In this document: positions 8,110 through 16,916 of the stretch, piece by piece | Numbering within the stretch: the stretch's first letter is position 1 | Layout: the number at the start of each line of letters is the position of its first letter | From: Roseomonas sp. OT10 | GTDB lineage: Bacteria; Pseudomonadota; Alphaproteobacteria; Acetobacterales; Acetobacteraceae | Length of the DNA: 64,000 nucleotides | Assembly: GCF_020991085.1 (NCBI RefSeq) | Contig: NZ_CP087719.1 | Coordinates: forward strand, 4,484,001-4,548,000 | Direction: 5' to 3' | Translations under genes and position numbers: made by a program | Notes under the pieces: model-generated | Databases searched by the model: none | Seen by the model: only the letters and a program-made list of their open reading frames with translations | Told to the model about the DNA's origin: nothing

Positions 8110-9228
8110 ATGAGCCGCGCCTTCGACGCCCTGGTCATCGGCGCCGGCATCGGCGGCGCCACCGCCGCCGCGCACCTCGCCGCGCACCGCCGCGTCGCGC
8201 TGATCGAGGCGGAGGAGAGCGCCGGCTACCACACCACCGGCCGCTCGGCCGCGATCTGGCTGGCCAATTATGGCTCGCCCGACGCGAAGGTGCTGACGCT
8301 GGCCTCCCGCCCCTTCTTCGAGGACCCGCCGGAGGGCTTCGCCGCCGCGCCGCTGTTCCGCCGCCGGCCGGTCGTCCACCTCGCCCCCCCGGAACAGCTT
8401 CCGGTGCTGGAGGCGCTGATCGCCAACGGGCGCGGGGTGGAGCCCATCGCCCTCGACGACGTGCGGGCGATGGTCCCGGCGCTGCGCCCCGGCTACGCGG
8501 CGGCGGCGGCGATCGAGCACGAGGCCTTCGACATGGACGTGGCCGCGCTGCACCAGGGCTTCCTGAAGCAGGTCGCGGCGCGCGGCGGGGTGCTGGCCCT
8601 GCGCGCCCGGGCCGGGCGGATCGCCCGGGTCGACGGGCAGTGGCAGGTGGAGACGAGCGACGGCACCGCCTTCGCCGCCCCCGTGCTGGTGAATGCCGCC
8701 GGGGCCTGGGCGGACGAGGTCGCGACCCTGGCCGGCGTTGCCCCGCTGGGGCTGCAACCCAAGCGGCGCACCGCCCTGATCGTCGATCCCGCGCCCTATG
8801 ACGTGACGGACTGGCCGCTGGTCGAGGATGTCGGCCATTCCTGGTACGCCCGGCCGGAGGCACGCTCCCGCCTCATGGTCAGCCCGGCCGACGAGACGGA
8901 CCAGGAGCCCGCCGACGCCCAGCCGGACGAGCTGGACGTGGCTGTCGCCGTGGACCGGATGCAGCAGGCGCTGGACATCGCGGTGCGCCGGGTGGAGCAC
9001 CGCTGGGCGGGGCTGCGCACCTTCACCCCCGATCGCGGCCTGGCCATCGGGCCCGGCTCGGCCGAGGGCTTCTGGTGGAATGCCGGCCAGGGCGGCTACG
9101 GCATCCAGACCGCCCCCGCCGCCGGTGCCCTGCTGGCCGCGCTGGTCGAGGGACAGGACCCCGGCCAGGCGCTGGCGCCGGTGCTGCCCCTGCTCGACCC
9201 GCGCCGCTTCGCCGGAGAGACCGCATGA
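8110..9228 (+). CDS. FAD-dependent oxidoreductase, DAO/glycine-oxidase family
   Basis: 372-residue flavoenzyme from the ATG at 8110. The N-terminal dinucleotide-binding motif is VIGAGIGGATAAAHLA, followed by the FAD-contact block AGYHTTGRSAAIWLANYG. The central EHEAFDMDVAALHQGFL and C-terminal HRWAGLRTFTPD and GQGGYGIQTAPAAGALLAALV are typical of DAO-superfamily enzymes that oxidise D- or secondary amino acids to imino acids. The stop overlaps the start of the dehydratase-like gene as ATGA. The pairing suggests a small amino-acid catabolic operon. Substrate unknown. Confidence 0.87.
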   Translation: MSRAFDALVIGAGIGGATAAAHLAAHRRVALIEAEESAGYHTTGRSAAIWLANYGSPDAKVLTLASRPFFEDPPEGFAAAPLFRRRPVVHLAPPEQLPVLEALIANGRGVEPIALDDVRAMVPALRPGYAAAAAIEHEAFDMDVAALHQGFLKQVAARGGVLALRARAGRIARVDGQWQVETSDGTAFAAPVLVNAAGAWADEVATLAGVAPLGLQPKRRTALIVDPAPYDVTDWPLVEDVGHSWYARPEARSRLMVSPADETDQEPADAQPDELDVAVAVDRMQQALDIAVRRVEHRWAGLRTFTPDRGLAIGPGSAEGFWWNAGQGGYGIQTAPAAGALLAALVEGQDPGQALAPVLPLLDPRRFAGETA

Positions 9229-10262
9229 CGACGCTTCCCACCCCTGGGCTTCCCACCCCTGGGCTTCCCACCCCTGGGCTTCCCACCCCTGGACTTCCCA
9301 CCCATGACGACGTCCGCGCCGCCGCGGAACGGCTGGCCGGGCGGATCGTCCGCACGCCGATGCTGCGCCACCCGCTGCTGGACCAGTTGACCGGCGCGAC
9401 GGTGCTGGTGAAGCCGGAGCCGTTGCAGCGCACCGGCTCCTTCAAGCTGCGCGGGGCGACCAACGCGGCGCTGAAGCTGTCGCCGGAGCAGCGGGCGGCG
9501 GGGGTGGTGACGCATTCCTCCGGCAATCACGGCCAGGCGGTGGCCTGCGCCGCCGCCGCGCTGGGGATGCGGGCGCTGATCGCGATGCCGCAGGACGCCC
9601 CGGCCATCAAGGTGGAGAGCACCCGGCGCTGGGGCGCGGAGATCACCTTCTTCGACCGCGCCACCACCGACCGCGAGACCCTGGCCGACCGGCTGGCCGC
9701 CGAGCACGGCGGCACCGTCCTGCCCCCCTTCGACCATCCGGATGTGATCGCCGGCCAGGGCACGGCGGCGCTGGAGCTGATCGAGGATGCGAAGGCCGCC
9801 GGGCTGACGCTCGACGCGCTGCTGGTCTGCACCGGCGGGGGCGGGCTCGTGGCGGGCAGCGCCCTGGCGGTGGAGGGCGCGAGCCCCGGCACGGAGGTCT
9901 GGGGGGTGGAGCCGGAAGGCTGGGACGACACCGCCCGCTCGCTCGCCGCCGGGGAGCGGCTGCGGGCGGACGGCCAGGGCTCGCTGCTTTGCGACTCGCT
10001 GCTCTCGGTGCGGCCGGGGGCGCTGACCTTCGCGATCAACCGCCGCCTGCTGGCCGGCGCCGTCGCGGTGGACGACGCAGAGGTGCTCCACGCCATGCGC
10101 TTCGCCTTCGAGGCGCTGAAGATCGTGGCCGAGCCCGGCGGTGCAGTGGCCCTGGCCGCGGCGCTGACCGGCAAGGTGCCGCTGCAGGGCCGCACCGTGG
10201 GGGTGGTGATCAGCGGCGGCAACGTGGACCCGGCGGTCTTCGCCCGGGCCCTGGCGGCGTAG
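9225..10262 (+). CDS. Threonine/serine dehydratase-like PLP enzyme with LPTPG-repeat N-terminus
   Basis: 345-residue fold-type II PLP enzyme without an ACT regulatory domain, so closer to catabolic threonine/serine dehydratases or serine racemase than to biosynthetic IlvA. The PLP lysine sits in GSFKLRGATNAAL, followed by SSGNHGQAVACAAAALG and the glycine loop CTGGGGLVAGSAL. It would deaminate a hydroxy-amino acid to a 2-oxo acid. The first ~25 residues are four LPTPG units encoded by a 15-bp tandem repeat, not expected in the family. ATG 9225 overlaps the upstream stop. Confidence 0.87.
   Translation: MTTLPTPGLPTPGLPTPGLPTPGLPTHDDVRAAAERLAGRIVRTPMLRHPLLDQLTGATVLVKPEPLQRTGSFKLRGATNAALKLSPEQRAAGVVTHSSGNHGQAVACAAAALGMRALIAMPQDAPAIKVESTRRWGAEITFFDRATTDRETLADRLAAEHGGTVLPPFDHPDVIAGQGTAALELIEDAKAAGLTLDALLVCTGGGGLVAGSALAVEGASPGTEVWGVEPEGWDDTARSLAAGERLRADGQGSLLCDSLLSVRPGALTFAINRRLLAGAVAVDDAEVLHAMRFAFEALKIVAEPGGAVALAAALTGKVPLQGRTVGVVISGGNVDPAVFARALAA
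9234..9304 (+). repeat. In-frame 15-bp tandem repeat, about 4.7 copies
   Basis: Units of CTTCCCACCCCTGGG start at 9234, 9249, 9264 and 9279; a partial fifth unit starts at 9294. The first three are identical and the fourth differs only in its last base. The length is a multiple of three, so copy-number change keeps frame. It encodes the Leu-Pro-Thr-Pro-Gly tail at the start of the dehydratase-like protein. Confidence 0.95.
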
Positions 10263-10270
10263 CGCCGCCC

Positions 10271-10699
10271 TCAGCCGGCTTCGGCAGGCACGCCCTCGAT
10301 CCGCTCGCTGCCCTTGCGCCAGCGATGCGTGCTGGCGCCGAAGGCGGCGAGCTGGCCGTCCGCATCGAAGACCTCGGTGCGGACGAAGTAGAGGCTGCGG
10401 CCGCCGCGGACCAGCTTCGCCTCCGCCACCACCCGGCCCAGCCCGACCTGGCCGGTGAAGCGGCAGTCGAGGTCCACCGTCACCGCCTTGCGGACGTTCC
10501 CGGGCACGCTGCACCACAGGCCGGAATAGCCGGCCGCCTGGTCGATCAGCGACAGGATCACGCCACCATGGACGATGCCGCTGCGGTTCAGGTGCTTCGT
10601 CTCCGCGTGGCAGACGATGCGGGCGAAGCCGTCACGCCATTCCTCCACCTCCATTCCGATCAGGTCGTGATAGGGGGCGCCGCCGGGGTCGTTCTGCAT
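10271..10699 (-). CDS. PaaI-family hotdog-fold thioesterase
   Basis: 142 residues from the ATG at 10699. The hotdog signature NRSGIVHGGVILSLIDQAAGYSG includes the HGG turn and the downstream acidic residue used by 4-hydroxybenzoyl-CoA/PaaI thioesterases; VTVDLDCRFTGQVGLGRVVAEA forms the following strands. It probably hydrolyses an acyl- or aryl-CoA in the cytoplasm. It is convergent with the dehydratase-like gene 8 bp away and lies downstream of motA on the same strand. A TTG at 10735 is an alternative start. Confidence 0.85.
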   Translation of the reverse strand: MQNDPGGAPYHDLIGMEVEEWRDGFARIVCHAETKHLNRSGIVHGGVILSLIDQAAGYSGLWCSVPGNVRKAVTVDLDCRFTGQVGLGRVVAEAKLVRGGRSLYFVRTEVFDADGQLAAFGASTHRWRKGSERIEGVPAEAG

Positions 10700-10754
10700 G
10701 TGCCAAGGGGTGCCGCCCGCCGCCGCGCCCGTCAAGCATCGCGGGCGTCACGCA

Positions 10755-11621
10755 TCAGGCGATCTGGAGGTCCTGCAGCACCGCCTCCAGCTCCTGGAAG
10801 GTCGGCATGCAGCCGCTGGGCACCATCTTGCGTCCCGTCTCCACCGAGACCTGCGGCGCGTTGCCGTGCAGGTGGGCGACGAGGACGGCGCGGATCACCT
10901 CGAAGTACTTCGACTCCTCCTCCACCACCGCCTTCAGCCGCGTGGCCATCGGCCCCATCAGCCCATAGGCCAGCAGCACGCCCAGGAAGGTCCCGACCAG
11001 CGCGCCGCCGATCATCTTGCCCAGCACCGCCGGCGGCTGGTCGATCGAGCCCATGGTCTTGATGACGCCCAGCACCGCGGCGACGATGCCCAGCGCCGGA
11101 AGGGCGTCCGCCACGGTCTGCATGGCATGGCTCGCGTGCATCTCCTCCTCGCGGATCTTCTTCAGCTCGCGCGCCATCACGTCCTCGATCTGGTGCGGGT
11201 CGTCGGCATTCATGCCCACCATGCGCAGGTAGTCGCAGATCAGCGCGGCGGCGTGGTGGTCGTCCCTGATCTTGGGGAACTTCGCGAAGGCCGCGCTCTC
11301 CTCCGGCTTCTCGATATGCGGCTCCAGCGCCATGGCGCCCTTGGTCTGGGCGAGGCGGACGAAGAAGTAGAGGAGCGAGAGCATGTCCACGTAGTCTTCC
11401 TTGTGGTAGCGCGCGCCCTTGATGATCTTCCCGAAGCCGCCGGCCGTGTGCTTGATGTCGTGCATCGAGTTCGACATGACGAAGGTGCCGATCGCCGCGC
11501 CGCCGATCATCATCATCTCGAAGGGCAGGGTGGCCATGATGATGTTGAAGTGGCCGCCGGCGATGGTGTAGCCGCCGAAGACGGCCACCAGCATGAAGAT
11601 GAAGCCGCCGATCGTGGTCAT
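10755..11621 (-). CDS. motA: Flagellar motor stator protein MotA
   Basis: 288-residue inner-membrane stator subunit. It has four membrane spans, two at the N-terminus (MTTIGGFIFMLVAVFGGYTIAGG and MIGGAAIGTFVMSNS) and two after the large cytoplasmic loop (ALPALGIVAAVLGVIKTMG and MIGGALVGTFLGVLLAYGLMGP). The loop EEESKYFEVIRAVLVAHLHGNAP leads to the C-terminus. With MotB it forms the proton channel that powers flagellar rotation. The start overlaps the motB stop as ATGA. No other flagellar gene is in the window. Confidence 0.95.
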   Translation of the reverse strand: MTTIGGFIFMLVAVFGGYTIAGGHFNIIMATLPFEMMMIGGAAIGTFVMSNSMHDIKHTAGGFGKIIKGARYHKEDYVDMLSLLYFFVRLAQTKGAMALEPHIEKPEESAAFAKFPKIRDDHHAAALICDYLRMVGMNADDPHQIEDVMARELKKIREEEMHASHAMQTVADALPALGIVAAVLGVIKTMGSIDQPPAVLGKMIGGALVGTFLGVLLAYGLMGPMATRLKAVVEEESKYFEVIRAVLVAHLHGNAPQVSVETGRKMVPSGCMPTFQELEAVLQDLQIA

Positions 11622-12751
11622 CGGGCCTGCGTCCCCGGCGCCGGGTTCTGCCGCAGCAGCAGGATGGCGACGCGGCGGTTCGCCGCGGCCTGCGGGTCCT
11701 CGGGCAAGAGCGGCTCCCTCTCGGCAAGGCCGGCCACGCTGCGCAGCCGGGATTCGGTCAGCCCCCCCTCGATCAGCAGGCGGCGGGTGACGTTGGCGCG
11801 GTCGGCGGCCAGGTCCCAGTTGGACCGTTCGCCCGTGCGGAAGGGCTTGGCATCGGTGTGGCCGGTGATGGCCACGGCATTGGGCACGCGCTGGATGATG
11901 GCGGCGACCTTGGCGATCAGCGCCCGCGAGCGCTCGTTGGGCGCCGATCCGCCCAGGGCGAACATCGGCTGGCGGTCGGCGTCGAGGAGCTGGATGCGCA
12001 AGCCCTCCGGCACCTGCTCGACGCGGAACTGCTGCGCCAGCTCGGCCAGGACGGGGTCGGCCTTCACGGCGGAGCGCAGCTGCTCGGCCAGTTGCTCCAG
12101 CGCGTCGCGCTCCCGCCGCTCCAGCTCCTGGCGCAGCGCGCCCTCGGAGGCGGCGGCGAGGTCGGCCTCCCGCGCCTCCTCCCGGCGGCGTTGCGCCGGG
12201 CCCGCCTGCTGCGTGGCCGGGGAAGCCAAGGCATCCGGCGACGGCGGCACGGCATCCAGGTGACCGTCGCGCAGGATGTCGCCGCGGCGGATGCCGGGGG
12301 TCGCCATCTCCACCCGGCCGGGGCGCGCCTCCGGCCCGTCCGACTCGCCGGGGGGCGCATCGCGCATCGGCAGGAGACGCGCGGGGACCTCGCTCTCATC
12401 CTCGGTCTCGATGTCCTGGAGGATGGGCGCAGGGCCCATCTCCAGCCGCACCGCACCGGTGGTCGAGGCGAGCTGGCCGGCATCGTTCGGCGTGCTGCCG
12501 CCGAAGGGCTGGCCGCTGCCGCTGCTGCCCCGCGCCATGACGTTCGTCGGCGCGAAATAGTCGGCGAGGCCGTGGCGCTGCTCCTCCGTGGTGGCGTTGA
12601 GCAGCCACATGAGCAAGAAGAAGGCCATCATCGCGGTGACGAAGTCGGCATAGGCAACCTTCCAGGCACCGCCGTGGTGCCCGTCTCCGCCGCCTTCCTC
12701 CCGGCGGATGACGATCGTCGCCCCCTCGCCGTTGCGATTGCCTTTTGCCAC
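11618..12751 (-). CDS. motB: Flagellar motor stator protein MotB
   Basis: 377-residue stator subunit. The single N-terminal span AYADFVTAMMAFFLLMWLLN contains the proton-binding Asp at residue 36. A long Pro/Ala/Glu-rich linker follows, longer than in E. coli MotB (308 residues), then a C-terminal OmpA-like peptidoglycan-binding domain with ITGHTDAKPF and ANRRVAILLLR. The N-tail is His/Gly-rich (GGGDGHHGGAW). It is first gene of the motBA pair. Confidence 0.95.
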   Translation of the reverse strand: MAKGNRNGEGATIVIRREEGGGDGHHGGAWKVAYADFVTAMMAFFLLMWLLNATTEEQRHGLADYFAPTNVMARGSSGSGQPFGGSTPNDAGQLASTTGAVRLEMGPAPILQDIETEDESEVPARLLPMRDAPPGESDGPEARPGRVEMATPGIRRGDILRDGHLDAVPPSPDALASPATQQAGPAQRRREEAREADLAAASEGALRQELERRERDALEQLAEQLRSAVKADPVLAELAQQFRVEQVPEGLRIQLLDADRQPMFALGGSAPNERSRALIAKVAAIIQRVPNAVAITGHTDAKPFRTGERSNWDLAADRANVTRRLLIEGGLTESRLRSVAGLAEREPLLPEDPQAAANRRVAILLLRQNPAPGTQAR

Positions 12752-13036
12752 GCCCCGCCATCCTGGCCCTGTCGGTACGAAGGATGGCGCATTGGGACTT
12801 AAGAACGTCTAACCAAGCAGGATGCCGCGCATGGGCGTGGCGAGGCGGAAGGCGCCGCGCCGCAGCCGCCGCCCCATCAGGGTGGCGAACAGGCCCTCGC
12901 CGGCATTGGCGCCGGCGTTCAGGGCGTCACTGCCCGCTCCCGGCAACGTGCCGACAGGGCAGGCGTGGCCAGACGGCGCCCGCTCCCGGAGGGTGCGGGA
13001 ACACCACCCCGTCAGGGCGGCGTCCCGCGCGGCGGA
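12752..13036. other. 285-bp gap without a recognised gene
   Basis: Between the motB start and the RraA-like stop. On the minus strand a short open stretch ending at a TAG (12811-12809) reads NAGEGLFATLMGRRLRRGAF and onwards, but it has no convincing start or ribosome-binding site. It may be a degraded 3' end. Nothing else was recognised. Confidence 0.4.
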
Positions 13037-13798
13037 TCAGAAATACCCGCCCTTGGCGGTGATCTCCTGCAGGCTGTCGCCCTCCGCCACCCAGCGGAAG
13101 ATCTCCTTCTCGTTGCCCAGGATCTGCTCGGCGCGTTCCAGCACGGCCATGGCGATGCCGCGCGGCACGACGATCACGCCGTCGATGTCGCCCACCACGA
13201 TGTCACCCGGCCGCACCCAGACGCTGCCGATCTTCACCGCCACCTGGTAGTGCGAGATCAGGCAGCGCCCCAGGCTGCCGTTGGGCGAGCGGTACTTGTA
13301 GAAGATCGGGAAGTCCTTCTGCAGGATCTGCGCCGTGTCGCGGATGCCGCCGTCGATCACCGCGCCGCGCACGCCCATGCCGACGGCGGTCGCCGTCATC
13401 ACCCCGCCCCAGAGCGTGCCCTCGGTATCGCCCGTGGTGTCCCAGACGATGAAGGCTTCGCGCGGGATCTGCTCCAGCATGTGGGTGCGGAAGGTCAGCT
13501 CGCCGCTCACCCGCGTACTGGGGGCGCTCTTCACCGTGAAGGCGAAGCCGGCCACGGTCTTCTCCGGCCGCAGCACCTGGAGGTAGCCGGGCAGCGCCTG
13601 GTCCATCAGCACGTGCTCGCGGAGCACGTCGGAGATGGCGCCGGTGTAGAGCTTCTCGTAACGCGCCAGGATCTCCGCGTCCGGGATCGGCAGCGGGACG
13701 ATCTCATGGACCTCGCGCTCGCGGATCAGGCCCTCCAGCTTCATCATCGCGGCCTCCTTCTGGAGCGCCTTGGTATCGACGGACCCGTCATCGGGCAT
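13037..13798 (-). CDS. RraA-like / 4-carboxy-4-hydroxy-2-oxoadipate aldolase family protein
   Basis: 253 residues with the RraA-fold core TGAISDVLREHVLMDQALPG, GMGVRGAVIDGGIRD and WVRPGDIVVGDIDGVIVVPR. The last two carry the Arg and Asp residues used for metal/oxo-acid binding in HMG/CHA aldolases. Members are either divalent-metal aldolases acting on 4-hydroxy-2-oxo acids or the RNase E regulator RraA; the ~45-residue N-terminal extension and catabolic setting favour an aldolase-like role. It lies 24 bp after the SDR gene in one operon. GGGAG precedes the ATG. Confidence 0.8.
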   Translation of the reverse strand: MPDDGSVDTKALQKEAAMMKLEGLIREREVHEIVPLPIPDAEILARYEKLYTGAISDVLREHVLMDQALPGYLQVLRPEKTVAGFAFTVKSAPSTRVSGELTFRTHMLEQIPREAFIVWDTTGDTEGTLWGGVMTATAVGMGVRGAVIDGGIRDTAQILQKDFPIFYKYRSPNGSLGRCLISHYQVAVKIGSVWVRPGDIVVGDIDGVIVVPRGIAMAVLERAEQILGNEKEIFRWVAEGDSLQEITAKGGYF

Positions 13799-13822
13799 GG
13801 AGCTTCTCCCTGTTCGTGGATG

Positions 13823-14563
13823 TCAGAGCGCCAGCCCGCCATCCACCGGGATGTCGGCACCGGTGACATAGGCGGCGGCGTCGGAGCAGAGGAACAGCGC
13901 GGCGCCCGCGCAGTCCTCCGGCCGGCCCAGCCGCGCGGCGGGAATGCGTTCCAGCACCCGCGCGCGGTAGCCCGGATCGGCGAGCGCGGCCGCGTTGCGC
14001 GCCGTCTCGATCGCGCCGGGCGAGATCAGGTTGGCGGTCACGCCCCGCGCGGCCGTCTGCTTCGCCAGGTTGCGCAGCATATTGCCCAGCGCCGCCTTGG
14101 TGCCGGCATAGACCATCATCATCGGATGCGGCCGCGACGCCTGCACCGAGGATACGCCCAGCACCCGCCCCCAGCGCCGCTCCAGCATTCCCGGCACCAG
14201 GGCCTGGGCCAGGACCAGGCTCTCCCGCAGGTTCACCGCCCATTGCAGGTCCATCGCCTCGGGCGTCGCCGCGTCCCAGGCCGCCTCGACCTGCACCGAG
14301 GCGCAGAGCACCAGGATGTCCACCGGCCCCGCCCGGCCCGCGAGTTCCAGCCCCGAACCCGGCGGGCCGAGGTCGAGCGCGAGCGGAACGGCACCGGGCA
14401 GCCGCGCCGCCTCGGACTCCGCCTCCCGCGCATGCGCCTCGGCGCCATGCACCACCACCCGCGCCCCCGCCTGCGCCAGCGCGGTGGCGATGGCCAGGCC
14501 GATGCCGCGGCTGCCGCCGGTGACGAGCGCCGTCCGGCCGTCCAGTCGCCAGGAGGCGGTCAT
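13823..14563 (-). CDS. Short-chain dehydrogenase/reductase (SDR)
   Basis: 246-residue classical SDR. The ATG at 14563 starts just before the Rossmann motif VTGGSRGIGLAIATAL; upstream in-frame sequence belongs to an intergenic repeat and was excluded. NAD(P) site, VLGVSSVQASRP (Ser) and active-site YAGTK are intact; the C-terminus CSDAAAYVTGADIPVDGG is standard. It would oxidise or reduce a secondary alcohol/ketone. First gene of a two-gene unit with the RraA-like enzyme. Substrate unknown. Confidence 0.88.
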   Translation of the reverse strand: MTASWRLDGRTALVTGGSRGIGLAIATALAQAGARVVVHGAEAHAREAESEAARLPGAVPLALDLGPPGSGLELAGRAGPVDILVLCASVQVEAAWDAATPEAMDLQWAVNLRESLVLAQALVPGMLERRWGRVLGVSSVQASRPHPMMMVYAGTKAALGNMLRNLAKQTAARGVTANLISPGAIETARNAAALADPGYRARVLERIPAARLGRPEDCAGAALFLCSDAAAYVTGADIPVDGGLAL

Positions 14564-14570
14564 GGGTGGC

Positions 14571-14880
14571 GCCCGTTCCCCGGGGGAGGCGCCGCCTCCC
14601 CCGTAGCCCCCTCCGCCGGGGGCGAGCCGGCCCCCGGACCCCGGCAGGAGTCTGGCGCCGTATGGCATGGGTCAGCCTGCGGGCCGAACCGGGCAGGCAG
14701 GGCATGAAAAGCCATGCCCGCGTCGTGCCGGCGGCACCCTCGGGCGCCGGAGGTCATGGACCTCCGGCGAGGCGATCCCGCTGCAACGGCCCCGTGAGAG
14801 GGGGTCCAGGGGCTCTGCTCCTGGCGGATGGGGGGTACGGGGGCGAAGGCAGCGCCTTCCCCCCGGGGAGCGGGCACGAC
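14571..14880 (+). repeat. Interspersed hairpin repeat, copy A
   Basis: About 310 bp between the SDR start and the DppF stop, made of ordered hairpins: H1 14582-14602 (GGGGGAGGC, loop GCC, perfect), H2 14616-14637 (CCGGGGGC/GCCCCCGG), H3 14745-14769 (11-bp perfect arms, loop ATG), H4 14806-14824 (CCAGGGGC/GCTCCTGG) and H5 14839-14864. The same order occurs in four other intergenic copies in the window, with compensating base changes in the stems. No protein-coding signal is present. Confidence 0.85.
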
Positions 14881-14882
14881 GC

Positions 14883-15878
14883 TCAAGCGATCTCCTGACG
14901 GATGCAGGCCACGGCATGATCCGCGCCCACGTCGCGCAACGGCGGAACCGCGTCCCCGCAGGCGGGGACAGCCTCCGGGCAGCGGGTGCGGAAGGGGCAG
15001 CCGGAGGGCGGGTTCAGCGGGCTGGGGATGTCGCCGCGCAGCACGATGCGCGGGCCACGATCGGCATGCGGCCGGGCCTCGGGCACGGCGGAGAGCAGGG
15101 CGCGGGTATAGGGGTGGCGCGGGGTGCGGTAGACCTCGCGGGCCGGGCCGATCTCCATGACGCGGCCGAGGTAGAGCACGGCCACGCGGTCGGAGACGTA
15201 TTCCACCACCGCCAGGTCGTGGGCGATGAGCAGCATGGTCAGGCCGAGCCGGGCGCGCAGCTCCTCGATCAGCGCCACGATCTGCGCCTGGACGGAGACG
15301 TCGAGGGCGCTGACTGGCTCGTCCGCCACGATCAGCTCCGGACCGGGGGCGATGGCGCGGGCGATGCCGATGCGCTGGCGCTGGCCGCCGGAGAATTCGT
15401 GCGGGTAGCGCCCGGCATGGTCGGCGCGCAGGCCGACCGTTTCCAGCAGCTCGGCCACGCGGTCGGTCCGTTCGGCGCGGGTCTTCAGCAGGCCGAAGGT
15501 CTCCAGTGGCTCGGCGATGCTGTCGCCCACGCGCAGGCGCGGGTTCAGCGAGGCGTAGGGGTCCTGGAACACCATCTGCATCCGCTGGCGCAGCGGGCGC
15601 ATGGCGCGGCTGGGCAGGGCGGCGACATCCGTGCCGTCGAACATGATCCGGCCGGCGGAGGGCTCGTGCAGCCGCATCACGCACTGGCCGATGGTGGTCT
15701 TGCCGGAGCCGGACTCGCCCACCAGCCCCAGCACCTCGCCCCGGCGCAGCGTGAAGGAGACGTCGGTCACCGCCTGCACCGCAGTGGGCGCGCGACCGGA
15801 CAGGCGGCCCAGGCCGCCGGGCTTCTGCGGGAACCACTTGCGCAGCCCCTCGACCGCGAGCAGCGGCGCGGCGGTCAT
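14883..15878 (-). CDS. Dipeptide/oligopeptide ABC transporter ATP-binding protein, DppF/OppF type
   Basis: 331-residue ATPase. Walker A GESGSGKTT, Q-loop MVFQDPYASLNPR, signature FSGGQRQRIGIARAI and Walker B ELIVADEPVSALDVS are intact. The C-terminal oligopeptide-transporter extension carries the Cys pattern CPFRTRCPEAVPACG that binds an iron-sulfur cluster in several Dpp/Opp ATPases. The ATG at 15878 overlaps the DppD stop. Works with DppD, DppB, DppC and the binding protein of this locus. Confidence 0.92.
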   Translation of the reverse strand: MTAAPLLAVEGLRKWFPQKPGGLGRLSGRAPTAVQAVTDVSFTLRRGEVLGLVGESGSGKTTIGQCVMRLHEPSAGRIMFDGTDVAALPSRAMRPLRQRMQMVFQDPYASLNPRLRVGDSIAEPLETFGLLKTRAERTDRVAELLETVGLRADHAGRYPHEFSGGQRQRIGIARAIAPGPELIVADEPVSALDVSVQAQIVALIEELRARLGLTMLLIAHDLAVVEYVSDRVAVLYLGRVMEIGPAREVYRTPRHPYTRALLSAVPEARPHADRGPRIVLRGDIPSPLNPPSGCPFRTRCPEAVPACGDAVPPLRDVGADHAVACIRQEIA

Positions 15879-16912
15879 GCGGCCTGCTCCAGCGGCAGGG
15901 CGGGAATCTCGCCCATGCGGATGCAGCGGGCGGCACGCCCGGGCCCTGCGGCGAGCAGCGGCGGTGGCGCGGCGCGGCATTCGGCGCGGACATGGACGCA
16001 GCGCGGGGCGAAGCGGCAGCCGGGGGGAGGGAAGGCGGGGTCGGGCGGGGCGCCGCCGATCGGGCGCAGGGGCCGCCGGCCGCGCCAGGAGGAGCCGAGC
16101 TCCGGCACCGAGGCGAGCAGGCCCTGGGTATAGGGGTGGCGCGGGCTGGCGAGGATGTCGCCCACCGGCCCCTCCTCCACCACCTGGCCGGCATACATGA
16201 CCGCCACGCGCCGGGCCATCTCCGCCACCACGCCCAGATCGTGGGTGATGAACAGCATGGACAGCCCCGCCTCCTGCTGGAGGCGGCGCAGCAGGTCGAG
16301 GATCTGCGCCTGGATGGTCACGTCCAGCGCCGTCGTCGGCTCGTCCGCGATCAGCAGGCGCGGGTTGCAGGCCAGCGCCATGGCGATCATCACGCGCTGC
16401 CGCATGCCGCCCGACATCTCGTGCGGATAGCTGCGGGCACGGCGCGCGGGGTCGGGGATGCCGACCTGCTCCAGCGCCGAGAGCGCCCGATCCCGTGCGG
16501 CGCGGCCGGTGCGCCCGCCGGGGGCGCCGTGCAGGGCGGCCGCCTCGGCGATCTGGTCGCCCACGGGGAAGACCGGGTTCAGCGAGGTCATCGGCTCCTG
16601 GAAGATCATCGCGATCTGCCCGCCGCGCAGCCGCCGCCGCGCCTCGGGCGTCAGGGCGAGGAGATCGACGGGCCCCCCGCCCTCCGGCCGGAACAGGATG
16701 CGGCCGGAGAGGGTGCGCGCCTGCGGCTGCGGCAGCAGCCCCATCACGGCGAGCGAGGTGACGGACTTGCCGGAGCCGGATTCCCCCACCACGGCCAGGG
16801 TCTCGCCCGGGGCGACGTCGAAGCTGACGCCGCTGGTCACGGGCGTGACGCGGTGGCGGCTGGCGAAGCCGATGCCGAGGTCCTGGACGGAGAGCAGGGG
16901 GAAATCCGTCAC
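15875..16912 (-). CDS. Dipeptide/oligopeptide ABC transporter ATP-binding protein, DppD/OppD type
   Basis: 345-residue ATPase from a GTG at 16912, five bases after the binding-protein stop. A longer in-frame reading would run back into that gene. Walker [22 protein letters not shown], signature [15 protein letters not shown] and [14 protein letters not shown] are complete. The C-terminus has the [15 protein letters not shown] Cys cluster. It pairs with DppF to form the ATPase heterodimer. Confidence 0.92.
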   Translation of the reverse strand: MTDFPLLSVQDLGIGFASRHRVTPVTSGVSFDVAPGETLAVVGESGSGKSVTSLAVMGLLPQPQARTLSGRILFRPEGGGPVDLLALTPEARRRLRGGQIAMIFQEPMTSLNPVFPVGDQIAEAAALHGAPGGRTGRAARDRALSALEQVGIPDPARRARSYPHEMSGGMRQRVMIAMALACNPRLLIADEPTTALDVTIQAQILDLLRRLQQEAGLSMLFITHDLGVVAEMARRVAVMYAGQVVEEGPVGDILASPRHPYTQGLLASVPELGSSWRGRRPLRPIGGAPPDPAFPPPGCRFAPRCVHVRAECRAAPPPLLAAGPGRAARCIRMGEIPALPLEQAA

Positions 16913-16916
16913 GGCG

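Noticed and set aside
9234-9304. Possible CRISPR-like array
   Set aside because: Units are 15 bp, directly adjacent without spacers, and encode an in-frame peptide repeat; no cas genes are nearby.
10755-12751. Part of a flagellar gene cluster
   Set aside because: Only motA and motB are present; neighbours are metabolic, so this is a stand-alone stator pair.
14571-14880. Short open frames within the hairpin repeats as small proteins
   Set aside because: The same structure recurs at four other loci with frame-breaking differences, while stem pairing is kept.
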